Source: Lachnospiraceae bacterium KH1T2
Lineage (GTDB): Bacteria > Bacillota > Clostridia > Lachnospirales > Lachnospiraceae
NCBI GenBank assembly: GCA_900114405.1
Contig: FOSY01000007.1
Location: 53,429 to 117,428, forward strand
Direction of reading: 5' to 3'
DNA length: 64,000 nucleotides
Shown here piece after piece: positions 27,099-36,369 of this stretch (positions are counted from its first letter, which is position 1; every line of letters starts with the position of its first letter). The position numbers and the translations under genes are program-made. Below the pieces are notes generated by a model that was not told the origin of the DNA, made no database searches, and saw nothing but the letters and a program-made list of their open reading frames with translations.

Positions 27099-28358
27099 TC
27101 ATCTCTTTAAGAGAACCTCTTTCTCATATCTTTCTATCTCCGGATACCACTCTCCGTCTTCCGGTGCTCCGCATCTTCTGCAGTACTCATTCCATACATC
27201 GCCGAAAGGCATTGTCTTCATCTCTTCCTGACATACCATAAGCTTTGTAAAATTGCTCTCATCCTGAAGCTTCTTTAACTCATCGTTCGGAGTTAAAAGT
27301 GCATTCAGAAGCGCTTTCTGAGTATTTCTGTAGCCTGTTACCCATGCACTTACCCTGTTTATAGAAGCATCGAAATAGTCGAGCGCCATAAATACTGAGC
27401 CGTCAAGTCCGCCGCAACGCACGATCTCTTTAGCGATTTCCTTTGTCTCATCATCAAAAAGTACTACGTGGTCAGAGTCCCAGCGCACCGGTCTGGTGAT
27501 GTGCAGAGCGATATTTGGGAAGAATGATAAAAGTGCTGGAATCTTATCGCTTACAACCTCTGTCGGATGATAGTGTCCGTTATCCATGAGCGGGATGCAC
27601 TTATCAGGGTGAGTTGCCGCAAATGAAAGAGCAAACTCTGCACTTCCTACCGTGTAAGACTCCACGCCTATACCAAAAACCTTAGACTCCACACATGGCT
27701 TAACCTTCTCAAAGTCAAAAGGCTCTGACAATATCTGCTCAATAGAGTCCTTATATCTGTCACGCGGTCCCTTGCGGTCAGCCGGAACATCCTTTAAGCC
27801 ATCACCGCTCCAGATATTCATAACACAAGTCTCGCCAAGCTCTTCTGCCAGATAAGATGAGATCCTGATACATGCCTTACCATGCTCTATCCAGAACTTT
27901 CTTATCTCCTCATTTGGCGAAGAAAGTGTGAGCGGATCACAATTTGGATGAGAAAAGAATGTAGGGTTAAAATCACATCCAAGACCTCTCTCCTTGCAGA
28001 AGTCAACCCACTTCTTAAAGTGCTTAGGCTCAAGCTTATCTCTATCAACCCAGCCGCCGTTTTCTTCATCAAATATAGCGTAGCTCGCATGAAGATTAAG
28101 CTTTGCTTTTCCCGGGATAAGCTTTAAGACCTCATCAATGTCCGCCATAAGCTCCTCAGGAGTGCGCGCTCTGCCCGGGTAATTACCGGTAGTCTGGATT
28201 CCCCCTGTAAGCGGCTTCTCCGGGTCTGTGTCAAAACCTCTCACATCATCACCCTGCCAGCAGTGAAGTGAAAGCTTCACCTCTTTAAGTTTATTTATCG
28301 CTGCCTCTGTATCTATACCGATCTTAGAATATTTCTCTCTTGCCTTCTCGTAGCTCAT
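27099..28358 (-). CDS. rhaA: L-rhamnose isomerase
   Basis: 419 residues from ATG 28358 (GGAGG 7 bases upstream), exactly the length of the E. coli enzyme. Starts SYEKAREKYSKIGIDTEAAI and includes LSLHCWQGDDVRGF, LNLHASYAIFD, and MDNGHYHPTEVVSDKIPA with metal-binding residues. Converts L-rhamnose to L-rhamnulose; Mn2+-dependent TIM-barrel enzyme. A longer frame to 28382 would overlap rhaB and lacks a better RBS. Confidence 0.96.
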   Translation of the reverse strand: MSYEKAREKYSKIGIDTEAAINKLKEVKLSLHCWQGDDVRGFDTDPEKPLTGGIQTTGNYPGRARTPEELMADIDEVLKLIPGKAKLNLHASYAIFDEENGGWVDRDKLEPKHFKKWVDFCKERGLGCDFNPTFFSHPNCDPLTLSSPNEEIRKFWIEHGKACIRISSYLAEELGETCVMNIWSGDGLKDVPADRKGPRDRYKDSIEQILSEPFDFEKVKPCVESKVFGIGVESYTVGSAEFALSFAATHPDKCIPLMDNGHYHPTEVVSDKIPALLSFFPNIALHITRPVRWDSDHVVLFDDETKEIAKEIVRCGGLDGSVFMALDYFDASINRVSAWVTGYRNTQKALLNALLTPNDELKKLQDESNFTKLMVCQEEMKTMPFGDVWNEYCRRCGAPEDGEWYPEIERYEKEVLLKR

Positions 28359-28378
28359 ATAAAACCTCCATCCTTGAT

Positions 28379-29821
28379 TCAATACTTCTTTATATCAAAA
28401 CTCTCAAAGATCACACTTCTCGCTTCTTCTAAATCCTTAAAGATTCCTGCACTTATCATCTGTATCGCAAGGTTTCCAATAGCCGTACCCTCTATCGGTC
28501 CTGCAAATACCGGGATTCCCGCTGCTTTTGCCGTCATAGCGTTCAGGTATGAATCCTGACATCCTCCGCCGATTATATTAATCTGCTCGATGCTTCTGCC
28601 TGTGATCTCTGAAATTTCTTTAATAGTATCCGCGTAGCACTTAGAAAGACCTCTGTAAACACACTGCATTATCTCCCCAACACTCTCGGGTACTGCTTCG
28701 CCACGCTTACTGCAATGCTCCTTTATCGCATCTATCATGCTCAGCGGTGAAAGGAAGCATTCATCATTAACATCTATATCTGCCTTAAAGTCAGCGCACT
28801 TTGCAGCTTCCTCTCTTAACTCTAAAAAGCTGTACTCTCTTCCTGAAGCGTAACGGCTCTTCCTGCCTTCCACATACTCACTTCCATTGAGTTCACGTCT
28901 GATTGACTGAATGATCCAAAGCCCCATTATATTTTTTAAGAATCTATAGCGATAAAAAGCTCCGCCTTCGTTTGTAAAATTCTTCTCTGCCGCTTTCGCA
29001 TCAGTAATAGGTGTACTGCTCTCGATCCCAAGAAGCGACCATGTGCCGCTTGAAAGATATACAGAATTTTCACCCTTACTCGGTACCGCAAGGAATGCCG
29101 AACCGGTATCATGAGTTGCAGGAAGAATGACAGTAGTTGAAAATCCAACTTCTTCAGCGATCTTTTCTGTAAATCTTCCGACAACTTCTCCGGGAAGCGA
29201 TAATTTCTTAAAAAGATGCTTCGGAATGCCAAGCTTTTCAATCAGCTCTAAGTCCCACTCCTTCGTATAAGCATTGACAAGATTTGTCGTAGTCGCATTA
29301 GTATACTCCTGCTTCTTTACACCCGTTAACCTGTAGTTAAAGTAATCAGGGATCATAAGAAAAGAGTCTGCAGCTTCAAGCTCTTCCGGACTTTCCTTTT
29401 TCAACGCAAGAAGCTGATAGATGGTGTTAAAAAGCTGCTTCTGGATGCCGCACTTTTTATACAGTTCGCTCTCAGGGATGATGTCATTTAGAACCTTATC
29501 GATACCCGCAGTCCTGTCATCTCTGTAAGCTACAGCGTCACCGATCATACTTCCTTCTCTGTCGAGCAGTACATAGTCAACACCCCACGTGTCTATGCCG
29601 ACACTCTCAGGGATCTTATCAAGTTCCTTGCATTTCTTAAGTCCATTTATTATCCCATCCCACAGGTTTTCTACATCCCATACGAGATGGCCGTTTCTCT
29701 CAAGCTGGCGGTTTTCAAAGCGATATATCTCTTCAAGCTGCAGCTTTCCATCATCCATGTATCCGATCATGTGTCTGCCGCTGGATGCTCCTATATCTAT
29801 TGCCAGAAAATATCTACCCAT
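28379..29821 (-). CDS. rhaB: Rhamnulokinase
   Basis: 480 residues, FGGY kinase fold: N-terminal LAIDIGASSGRHMIGYMDDG, VGIDTWGVDYVLLD, ATHDTGSAFLAVPS and C-terminal ATP site INIIGGGCQDSYLNAMTAKA. Phosphorylates L-rhamnulose. First gene of the operon; GAGG lies 10 bases before ATG. Divergent from the AraC-type regulator with 141 bases between them. Confidence 0.95.
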   Translation of the reverse strand: MGRYFLAIDIGASSGRHMIGYMDDGKLQLEEIYRFENRQLERNGHLVWDVENLWDGIINGLKKCKELDKIPESVGIDTWGVDYVLLDREGSMIGDAVAYRDDRTAGIDKVLNDIIPESELYKKCGIQKQLFNTIYQLLALKKESPEELEAADSFLMIPDYFNYRLTGVKKQEYTNATTTNLVNAYTKEWDLELIEKLGIPKHLFKKLSLPGEVVGRFTEKIAEEVGFSTTVILPATHDTGSAFLAVPSKGENSVYLSSGTWSLLGIESSTPITDAKAAEKNFTNEGGAFYRYRFLKNIMGLWIIQSIRRELNGSEYVEGRKSRYASGREYSFLELREEAAKCADFKADIDVNDECFLSPLSMIDAIKEHCSKRGEAVPESVGEIMQCVYRGLSKCYADTIKEISEITGRSIEQINIIGGGCQDSYLNAMTAKAAGIPVFAGPIEGTAIGNLAIQMISAGIFKDLEEARSVIFESFDIKKY

Positions 29822-29840
29822 ATCTATACCTCAAAAGATT

Positions 29841-29849
29841 TGTTATAAT
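29841..29849 (+). promoter_or_regulatory. Extended -10 promoter of the AraC-type regulator
   Basis: TG-t-TATAAT on the plus strand, about 115 bases before the start codon, in the intergenic region shared with rhaB. A minus-strand TATATT/TATTAT near 29880-29886 may serve rhaB. Confidence 0.5.
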
Positions 29850-29962
29850 GTGGTGTTAAAGTTATCCTGACCACAGCATCATAATATACAAAATACAGCT
29901 GATAATTAAGGACGAAAGAGCATATAAAATAGGACCTTATTTGACATTTTTAAAGAGCAACT

Positions 29963-30952
29963 ATGAAAAAAGAAATAATCGATAAATTTAAGACAATAAC
30001 ATCAGAAGAAAAAAAGATAGTTTCAGAAGATCATACGATTTCAAGGGAACTGTACAGCTCCGAAGATGATTTCGTCGTAGACTCAGCCAAGCTTCTCGAA
30101 CGAGGTAAATACATAGCAATGCGCCCTCATACGCGTTTCGCCTACTTCCCGGAGCACAGGCACAACTACATCGAAATGCTTGTAATGCTGGAAGGAAGCC
30201 TCACTACTTCCATCGTTGACGGTGATACCATAAAGCTAAATGTCGGGGATATACTCTTAATGAACCGCCACGCAAGACATGAGATAATGCCATGCGGAGC
30301 AGACGACATCGCTGTAAATCTCATCATCCTTCCGGAATTTTTCTCAAGAAACAGCGTTTCATATGACAGGGAAAATGTACTTAGAGACTTCATCATCTCA
30401 TCACTTTCTGAAAAGAAAAGATATAGTGACTACATACTTTATCACACAAAAGGAGTACTTACAGTAGAGAACCTCATGGAAAATCTGCTGTGGACGCTCT
30501 CTGAGTCTCATAATGAAATGAATCAGATAGTTAATTCAACTATGGATCTGCTGCTTATGAATCTGGCGGCTCTTTCCGGTGATACACTTAAAGATATGGG
30601 CTCAAAGGCGCGAAATATAACTATCTCATCACTTGAATATATAGACCAAAATTTCAGAAATGGAACTTTGGAAGAGCTTGCAAGCAAAACCGGATACTCT
30701 ACTGCATACCTGAGCCGGCTCTTAAAGAGCAATACCGGCAAGAACTTCAAGCAGCTCCTGCAGCAGCGAAAGCTCCAGCAGTCAGCATACTTCCTCGAAA
30801 ATACAACTCTCACCACAGAACGAATCATCGAAGAGATCGGCTACGAAAACAGTGCCTACTTCTACCGGAAATTTGCTGAAAAGTACGGCTGCTCTCCACG
30901 AGACTACAGGAAACGCGCAGGAAAGGGACAGAAGATTGTGGTGAGGTCTTAA
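29963..30952 (+). CDS. AraC/XylS-family regulator with cupin domain, probable rhamnose-locus activator
   Basis: 329 residues. A cupin sensor domain at ~50-125 (RPHTRFAYFPEHRHNYIEML; GDILLMNRHARHEI) and a double helix-turn-helix AraC domain at the C-terminus (LEELASKTGYSTAYLSRLLK; IIEEIGYENSAYFYRKFAEK). Divergent orientation from rhaBAD mirrors RhaR/RhaS regulation in other bacteria, so control of the rha operon by L-rhamnose is a reasonable inference. The last codons overlap the start of a 33-bp tandem repeat. Confidence 0.88.
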   Translation: MKKEIIDKFKTITSEEKKIVSEDHTISRELYSSEDDFVVDSAKLLERGKYIAMRPHTRFAYFPEHRHNYIEMLVMLEGSLTTSIVDGDTIKLNVGDILLMNRHARHEIMPCGADDIAVNLIILPEFFSRNSVSYDRENVLRDFIISSLSEKKRYSDYILYHTKGVLTVENLMENLLWTLSESHNEMNQIVNSTMDLLLMNLAALSGDTLKDMGSKARNITISSLEYIDQNFRNGTLEELASKTGYSTAYLSRLLKSNTGKNFKQLLQQRKLQQSAYFLENTTLTTERIIEEIGYENSAYFYRKFAEKYGCSPRDYRKRAGKGQKIVVRS

Positions 30953-31059
30953 AAAGTGTAAGGTTGATGTAATTTTAGGTCTGAAAAAATGTAAGGTTGG
31001 TGCGATTTCAGGTCTTAAAAAATGTAAGGTTGGTGTGATTTTAGGTCTGAAAAAATGTA
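30945..31059. repeat. 33-bp tandem repeat, three full copies plus a partial one
   Basis: Copies begin at 30945, 30978 and 31011, with a partial fourth at 31044-31059. The core is GGTCTnAAAAAATGTAAGG followed by TTGGTGTGATTTTA-like sequence. Because 33 is a multiple of 3, the minus strand reads as an 11-residue repeat (LHFFRPKITPT-like). The first unit includes the last codons of the regulator gene. Confidence 0.85.
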
Positions 31060-31382
31060 AAAAAATCATTCTAGTGTTTTGCCCCATTCACATTTAATCT
31101 TATGTTATAGCTCGAATGAGCCTTATGTTGACGATTTCAAGATATGGAATTAGTTTAATTTAGAACGTGTCAGTACACTGATATGTAATGACCTTCTGTC
31201 AAGAGAAAACTTACAGGAAGTCACCACAAATTTATTTAATTATTTATGAAGGCATCTGGAAAGAGCCTCGGGGTATCAGTTCTCGGCATTGGCCACTCTG
31301 ATATACGTGGATTGGTTACCGACAGTTCAATGGTCCGCCGTGAGCTCTAGTAAGTTTGAAAAGATTATCAAGCGAATTTTCA
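31060..31382. other. Intergenic region at the old end of the CRISPR array
   Basis: No recognised gene. A 34-codon plus frame at 31246-31350 (MKASGKSLGVSVLGIGHSDI...) looks protein-like but has no RBS; it may be a remnant. No degenerate CRISPR repeat was found beyond 31383. Confidence 0.5.
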
Positions 31383-33976
31383 GATTTACCCCCACGTGCG
31401 TGGGGAATACTTAAGCTTTTTGCTTTTTGTATTATTCCCATTTCAGATTTACCCCCACATGCGTGGGGAATACGTTGTAGCACCAAGTTACAGGTATACG
31501 TACCATAGATTTACCCCCACGTGCGTGGGGAATACCTTACATTCTGGACGTTGTGCGAATTATCGTATAGATTTACCCCCACGTGTATGGGGAATACTGA
31601 GCCTGCCTTAAAAAGCACTCTATTACTACCAGATTTACCCCCACGTGCGTGGGGAATACAGCGGCTTAGAGGTAGTTTTTGCCAAAGACTTTCAGATTTA
31701 CCCCCACATGCGTGGGGAATACTCAGTCCTAACGCTGATTGAGCATCTGTAACCATGGATTTACCCCCACATGCGTGGGGAATACGGATGCTCTTCTTAA
31801 ACTGCGCCACGGTTTTGTTAGATTTACCCCCACATGCGTGGGGAATACTCTCGTGTGTTCCGCGACCAAGTGGGAAAATTTAGATTTACCCCCACATGCG
31901 TGGGGAATACCTTTGATGCAGGTGAAAACGAAGCTTTGTGTAACAGATTTACCCCCACGTGCGTGGGGAATACCAGTACGCTCTCACCCTCTGAGCCTGA
32001 TCTGACTAGATTTACCCCCACGTGCGTGGGGAATACGCCGGGTCGATCCACTTCTTAGGAGCTTTCACCCAGATTTACCCCCACGTGCGTGGGGAATACC
32101 GACAATCTCAATGGTGCAATTACGATTCTTAAAGATTTACCCCCACATGCGTGGGGAATACTTAGAATTGGCGGTCGGCATATACAACGATTTAGAGATT
32201 TACCCCCACATGCGTGGGGAATACTATCATCTTCTGACCTGCCGACTCCTACTGTTGCAGATTTACCCCCATGTGCGTGGGGAATACCTGTGGGCTGAGT
32301 ATATCGACGGAATCGCTGTGAGATTTACCCCCACGTGCGTGGGGAATACTTATGGGATAGAAATCTGTCCAGCTATGCCTTAGATTTACCCCCACGTACG
32401 TGGGGAATACCATAAACAGTCCTAGTTGGATACTGAGTCATTGTAGATTTACCCCCACGTGCGTGGGAAATACTCATCTTGATCAATTTCTGCTTGCAGC
32501 TCTCCGGAGATTTACCCCCACATGCGTGGGGAATACGCCCTGTATCAATTTTGAGCATGTCTGAGTTGTAAGATTTACCCCCACATGCGTGGGGAATACA
32601 CACACAAACCGCTCTTTGTTGAAGTAGTCAATAGATTTACCCCCACATGCGTGGGGAATACTTTTGCTTACATGCAGGATGACAAGCGTATTGTGAGATT
32701 TACCCCCACATGCGTGGGGAATACTATCAGGGTAATTAATCCTTGCACTGGTGTGCTTGGATTTACCCCCACCTGCGTGGGGAATACATTCTCACCAACC
32801 TATCGCGTCAAGGCTTGATTAAGATTTACCCCCACGTGCGTGGGGAATACCGATTTCGCTGAATCGAGGGCTTTCTTTGCCGCAGATTTACCCCCACGTG
32901 CGTGGGGAATACCGTTTACAGCTTTTTTTACTGCATTTTTCGTACTAGATTTACCCCCACGTGCGTGGGGAATACTTTTTTCTTTGCTTCTTTGGCTTTT
33001 TTGGTTTCAAGATTTACCCCCACGTGCGTGGGGAATACGAAGTGAATCATAAATGATAAACGTCCTGATTTGGGATTTACCCCCACGTGCGTGGGGAATA
33101 CTGATGTTTTTCTTGACGGTTATGTAGAGGAAGTAGATTTACCCCCACGTGCGTGGGGAATACAGCCGTCACTTGCTTTTTGTGCGCTCTCTCCTGCAGA
33201 TTTACCCCCACGTGCGTGGGGAATACATAAATAGGGGATTTTTTACAGTTTTCCACTTAGATTTACCCCCACGTGCGTGGGGAATACAGTATTTTAAACG
33301 TTAGCAGAATCTTGTAAAGTTGGATTTACCCCCACGTGCGTGGGGAATACTATTCGAGGAATACATGATAGAACTGGGAGGCTAGATTTACCCCCACGTG
33401 CGTGGGGAATACGAGCATTTTCAAAAATTCCGTCTGAAATCTGACCGGATTTACCCCCACGTGCGTGGGGAATACTTTGGTGTTGTCTGGCTTTTTCCAA
33501 TTTTTCCTCCGATTTACCCCCACGTGCGTGGGGAATACCCTGTGGTATGACGGATTACTCCTTCCACATTTAGGATTTACCCCCACGTGCGTGGGGAATA
33601 CTTCATTTTTACCTCCTAAGTGCTGCGCCCGCGTTAGATTTACCCCCACGTGCGTGGGGAATACCTCCGTCGAAGCCGTTTATGATTGTTTCTACTGCAG
33701 ATTTACCCCCACGTGCGTGGGGAATACCTTTTGAGGCGCTCGCCTTTCAACTTTGTTGTAAGATTTACCCCCACGTGCGTGGGGAATACTTCAACTGCCT
33801 TACTCAAAAATTTTTCACAATCAGATTTACCCCCACGTGCGTGGGGAATACCTGCGAAGTACGACTTCTGCCAGCATTTTCAAGCAGATTTACCCCCACG
33901 TGCGTGGGGAATACCGCTCCGGCTTCCGCTGCGTAATTAAACTCAGCGGATTTACCCCCACGTGCGTGGGGAATAC
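31383..33976 (-). CRISPR. Type I-E CRISPR array, 42 repeats and 41 spacers
   Basis: 28-bp repeats (29 if the usually conserved preceding base is counted) start every 60-64 bp, mostly 62-63, leaving spacers of 32-36, mostly 34-35 bp. Read on the minus strand the repeat has TTCCCCAC-GCAC-GTGGGG and an 8-nt tail GTAAATCT, the same arrangement as the E. coli I-E repeat, so crRNAs are made from the minus strand and the leader is at the high-coordinate end next to casE. The 19 leader-proximal repeats (from 32823) are identical; most variants (ACATG, GTGTA, ATGTG, GTACG, CCTG, GGGAAA forms) lie in the older half. Confidence 0.98.
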
Positions 33977-34052
33977 CCTTCACTAAATCCGATAAAATAG
34001 GGATTTGTTATATGCAAATCCCTATTTAGGGTATATTATATCACCTTTAACA
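33977..34052 (-). promoter_or_regulatory. CRISPR leader with extended -10 and 13-bp inverted repeat
   Basis: Between casE and the first repeat. On the minus strand TG-a-TATAAT (34035-34043) is an extended -10 box. Downstream, AAATAGGGATTTG (33995-34007 on +) and its exact complement (34015-34027) form a perfect 13-bp stem with a 7-base loop, 18 bp before the first repeat. It may end the cas transcript, or be a landmark for spacer integration. Confidence 0.7.
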
Positions 34053-34670
34053 TCAAACCTGTATCATTAACATTCCACAACCATAAGCTTTTTCTCGACC
34101 TATGCCATTACAAAATGCTTCCCAAAATTTTTCTTCATCTGTTATTTTTAGTGCACCTGAATATGTGACCGCTTTAGCATAAATTTTGTGAGATTTATCT
34201 GTTTTTTTATCTTTCTTCATTCCCCATACCGTAAAGTCAGAAGTCTGACTCTCAACCAAAACTTCTGCTCCGGAACGCTCCATCACACGCTTAATCCACT
34301 CATCTCTCTCTCTCTCAGATGATAGAAAAATACGCTTTCCGCCATCGATCAACTTTTTCGTTGGATTACACGTACATTTAAAATGTACAGCCATACCTGT
34401 CCCACAAATTTTTTTCATCGCATCAATACAAATGGTAGCCGGAGTACTTATCCAATATGAACAATTTTCAAATTTGGGTTCTACAGCACTTTGAACATAA
34501 ACTTTTATGCCATCTACAGCATATAATATCTTTAACGTCTGTCTTGCATTTTCGGCTTGAATATGTCCAAATCCTTTTTCAAGAATCAGCTTATGCATCC
34601 ATTCACAATTTGACATATTATGAAGAACAGCTTTGTTTTGTATATTTAATTCTAATTTTGTTAAATACAT
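34053..34670 (-). CDS. casE: CRISPR-associated Cas6e/CasE, crRNA endonuclease
   Basis: 205 residues. Two ferredoxin-like halves; C-terminal glycine-rich segment GIGREKAYGCGMLMIQV is the family signature. Cuts the pre-crRNA at the base of the repeat hairpin and stays bound to it as a Cascade subunit. Last gene of the casA-E operon; GAGAGG upstream. Confidence 0.93.
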   Translation of the reverse strand: MYLTKLELNIQNKAVLHNMSNCEWMHKLILEKGFGHIQAENARQTLKILYAVDGIKVYVQSAVEPKFENCSYWISTPATICIDAMKKICGTGMAVHFKCTCNPTKKLIDGGKRIFLSSERERDEWIKRVMERSGAEVLVESQTSDFTVWGMKKDKKTDKSHKIYAKAVTYSGALKITDEEKFWEAFCNGIGREKAYGCGMLMIQV

Positions 34671-34688
34671 AAATATGCCTCTCTAATA

Positions 34689-35174
34689 CTATTCAATTTC
34701 AGGAATAAGTGGTTCTGTAGGCGGACAATTTTTTCTTCCTAGATATGGAACCCAAACTGGATCAAGCATTGCATCATATACATCTTTCATCAGATCATCA
34801 GGACCCTCTATATGAACCGTAAATGATGCATCATTTATGTAGGATTTATGCAATATGATTCCATATGAATCGCCAGTTCCTCCATTCGCTGCATTTAACT
34901 TGCCGCCATCTTCCTTTCTCACAACCTGAAAATCTGTAAGTATTGATCCTGATTTTCTGTTCCCATTATCATCTTCGTTTATATCATATGTTATTTTTAA
35001 CACCGATAATAGCTGCTCAAGCCTATCATCTCCCCTTGGTATACCCATACAACATCCAATCAAACCTACAATTCCTCTAGCTGTCGGATAATACGATGTT
35101 CCTCTCCAAGTATATTCAGATGGTACTCCCCAGGCTTGAAATGCACCTTCTAAAACAATTTTTATTTTCATCAT
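34689..35174 (-). CDS. casD: CRISPR-associated Cas5e/CasD, short form
   Basis: 161 residues. Has the N-terminal KIVLEGAFQAWGVPSEYTWR, PTARGIVGLIGCCMGIPR, ILTDFQVVRKEDG and LGRKNCPPTEPL motifs of Cas5e, which caps the 5' handle of the crRNA in Cascade. Typical members are about 220-250 residues; here the protein stops ~12 residues after LGRKNCPP, where E. coli CasD continues for roughly 60 more. No frameshift is evident downstream. ATGA overlap with casC. Confidence 0.9.
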   Translation of the reverse strand: MMKIKIVLEGAFQAWGVPSEYTWRGTSYYPTARGIVGLIGCCMGIPRGDDRLEQLLSVLKITYDINEDDNGNRKSGSILTDFQVVRKEDGGKLNAANGGTGDSYGIILHKSYINDASFTVHIEGPDDLMKDVYDAMLDPVWVPYLGRKNCPPTEPLIPEIE

Positions 35175-36358
35175 TCATTCATCCACTCATTAAGCTTTTG
35201 CTCAAGTTCTTTTATACTGTTCACTACAGTAACATTTTCAGGCGCTTTAACACTTTCATCCTCACAATACCACAGTGCATTTGTTATTCCTAAATCAGCT
35301 TTTTCGTTTGTGCAATTTATATAATCAGCAAGTTTTTTAGCACTCTTTTCAGCAATATTTCTATTACACGGTTCCGCAAATGCCTTCATTCTGTTCAAAG
35401 GACGCTTTTTACTCTTTAGTTCCACATAAATAACCTCTGGAAGAACATGCGCCTCCATTGTACTCTGTCTCGCTGTTGGATCTGTATATGCCATTACTTC
35501 CACCATATTTGAAGGCAATGCTTTCACTATTTCTTCCATGTTTTCACAATCCTTCAAATTTTCTGCAAACTGCTCTAAATCTGCATTTGCATGAATATAA
35601 TAGCATGCAGAATTATAGTCAATATCTCCAAGCATTTCACCACCGACATCTTCAATGGTTTCTCCTTTTACCAGATCATCGCAAGCCACAAAATAGTCAT
35701 TTTCCTTGACCGCAGCATTAGTTGATAATGCCTGTGCCACCTGCATTGCGCCTTCTACCGGACGAAGCATGTTGTCAGTTACCATACGCCCAAATGCTGC
35801 AACATCAATATTCATCGGATGAACGCACTTACGCATTTCCTTCTGAATATTGTCAATTTTTATTGTCTTCAGATTTTTGGATTTAGGCTCTTCCAAATCA
35901 TCATAAATTCTTTTACATATCTCAGCAATTTTATCAAGTTCCTCCACTGAATAAAATGACAATGCAGCAGTCTTTACTGGCTTACCTTCGTCTATAGCCT
36001 GATCAGCTTTACTTTTCTTAGATGATTTTTCATCAACCTTTTCACCAGAAAGGATTTTCTTAAAACTGATTACATCCTCTTCCGGCACTCCATTCTCAAC
36101 CAATTTTTTTCCAACATATTCTGGCATTCTCTTAGTACGTATTCCAATTTCATCAAAAACATCTTCGAAAGTTTCAGAAAGCCTCCATGAACGTTTAATA
36201 CACTGACTTGAAATTCTATTCCTAAGCGTGCCATTGTACATTCCCGTTTTCTGCTCACCTGCATCATCGCGGTTTAATGCTGATGACGGATATAGCTTCA
36301 ACATATGAAACTCTGCAAGTTTCTTTCCATTTAAGAACTGATACTTTGAATTACTCAT
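35171..36358 (-). CDS. casC: CRISPR-associated Cas7e/CasC, Cascade backbone
   Basis: 395 residues from ATG 36358 (GAGGAGAAG upstream); the alternative GTG at 36373 overlaps casB. Contains LAEFHMLKLYPSSALNRDDA, RISSQCIKRSWR and DIDYNSACYYIHANADLEQF, all typical of Cas7e. Six copies coat the crRNA spacer; their thumbs flip out every sixth nucleotide. Confidence 0.95.
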   Translation of the reverse strand: MSNSKYQFLNGKKLAEFHMLKLYPSSALNRDDAGEQKTGMYNGTLRNRISSQCIKRSWRLSETFEDVFDEIGIRTKRMPEYVGKKLVENGVPEEDVISFKKILSGEKVDEKSSKKSKADQAIDEGKPVKTAALSFYSVEELDKIAEICKRIYDDLEEPKSKNLKTIKIDNIQKEMRKCVHPMNIDVAAFGRMVTDNMLRPVEGAMQVAQALSTNAAVKENDYFVACDDLVKGETIEDVGGEMLGDIDYNSACYYIHANADLEQFAENLKDCENMEEIVKALPSNMVEVMAYTDPTARQSTMEAHVLPEVIYVELKSKKRPLNRMKAFAEPCNRNIAEKSAKKLADYINCTNEKADLGITNALWYCEDESVKAPENVTVVNSIKELEQKLNEWMNE

Positions 36359-36369
36359 TTTTCTTCTCC

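Noticed and set aside
29941..29946. TTGACA as -35 box for the AraC-type gene
   Set aside because: A matching -10 would fall inside the coding region; the extended -10 at 29841-29849 is more plausible.
30782..31087. Minus-strand frame with an 11-residue LHFFRPKITPT-like repeat
   Set aside because: The repeat follows from a 33-bp DNA repeat, and the rest is antisense to the AraC-type gene.
31396..33940. Many short open frames on both strands with recurring PTCVGNT, MRGEY or PTHVGVN peptides
   Set aside because: They are translations of the CRISPR repeats, not genes.
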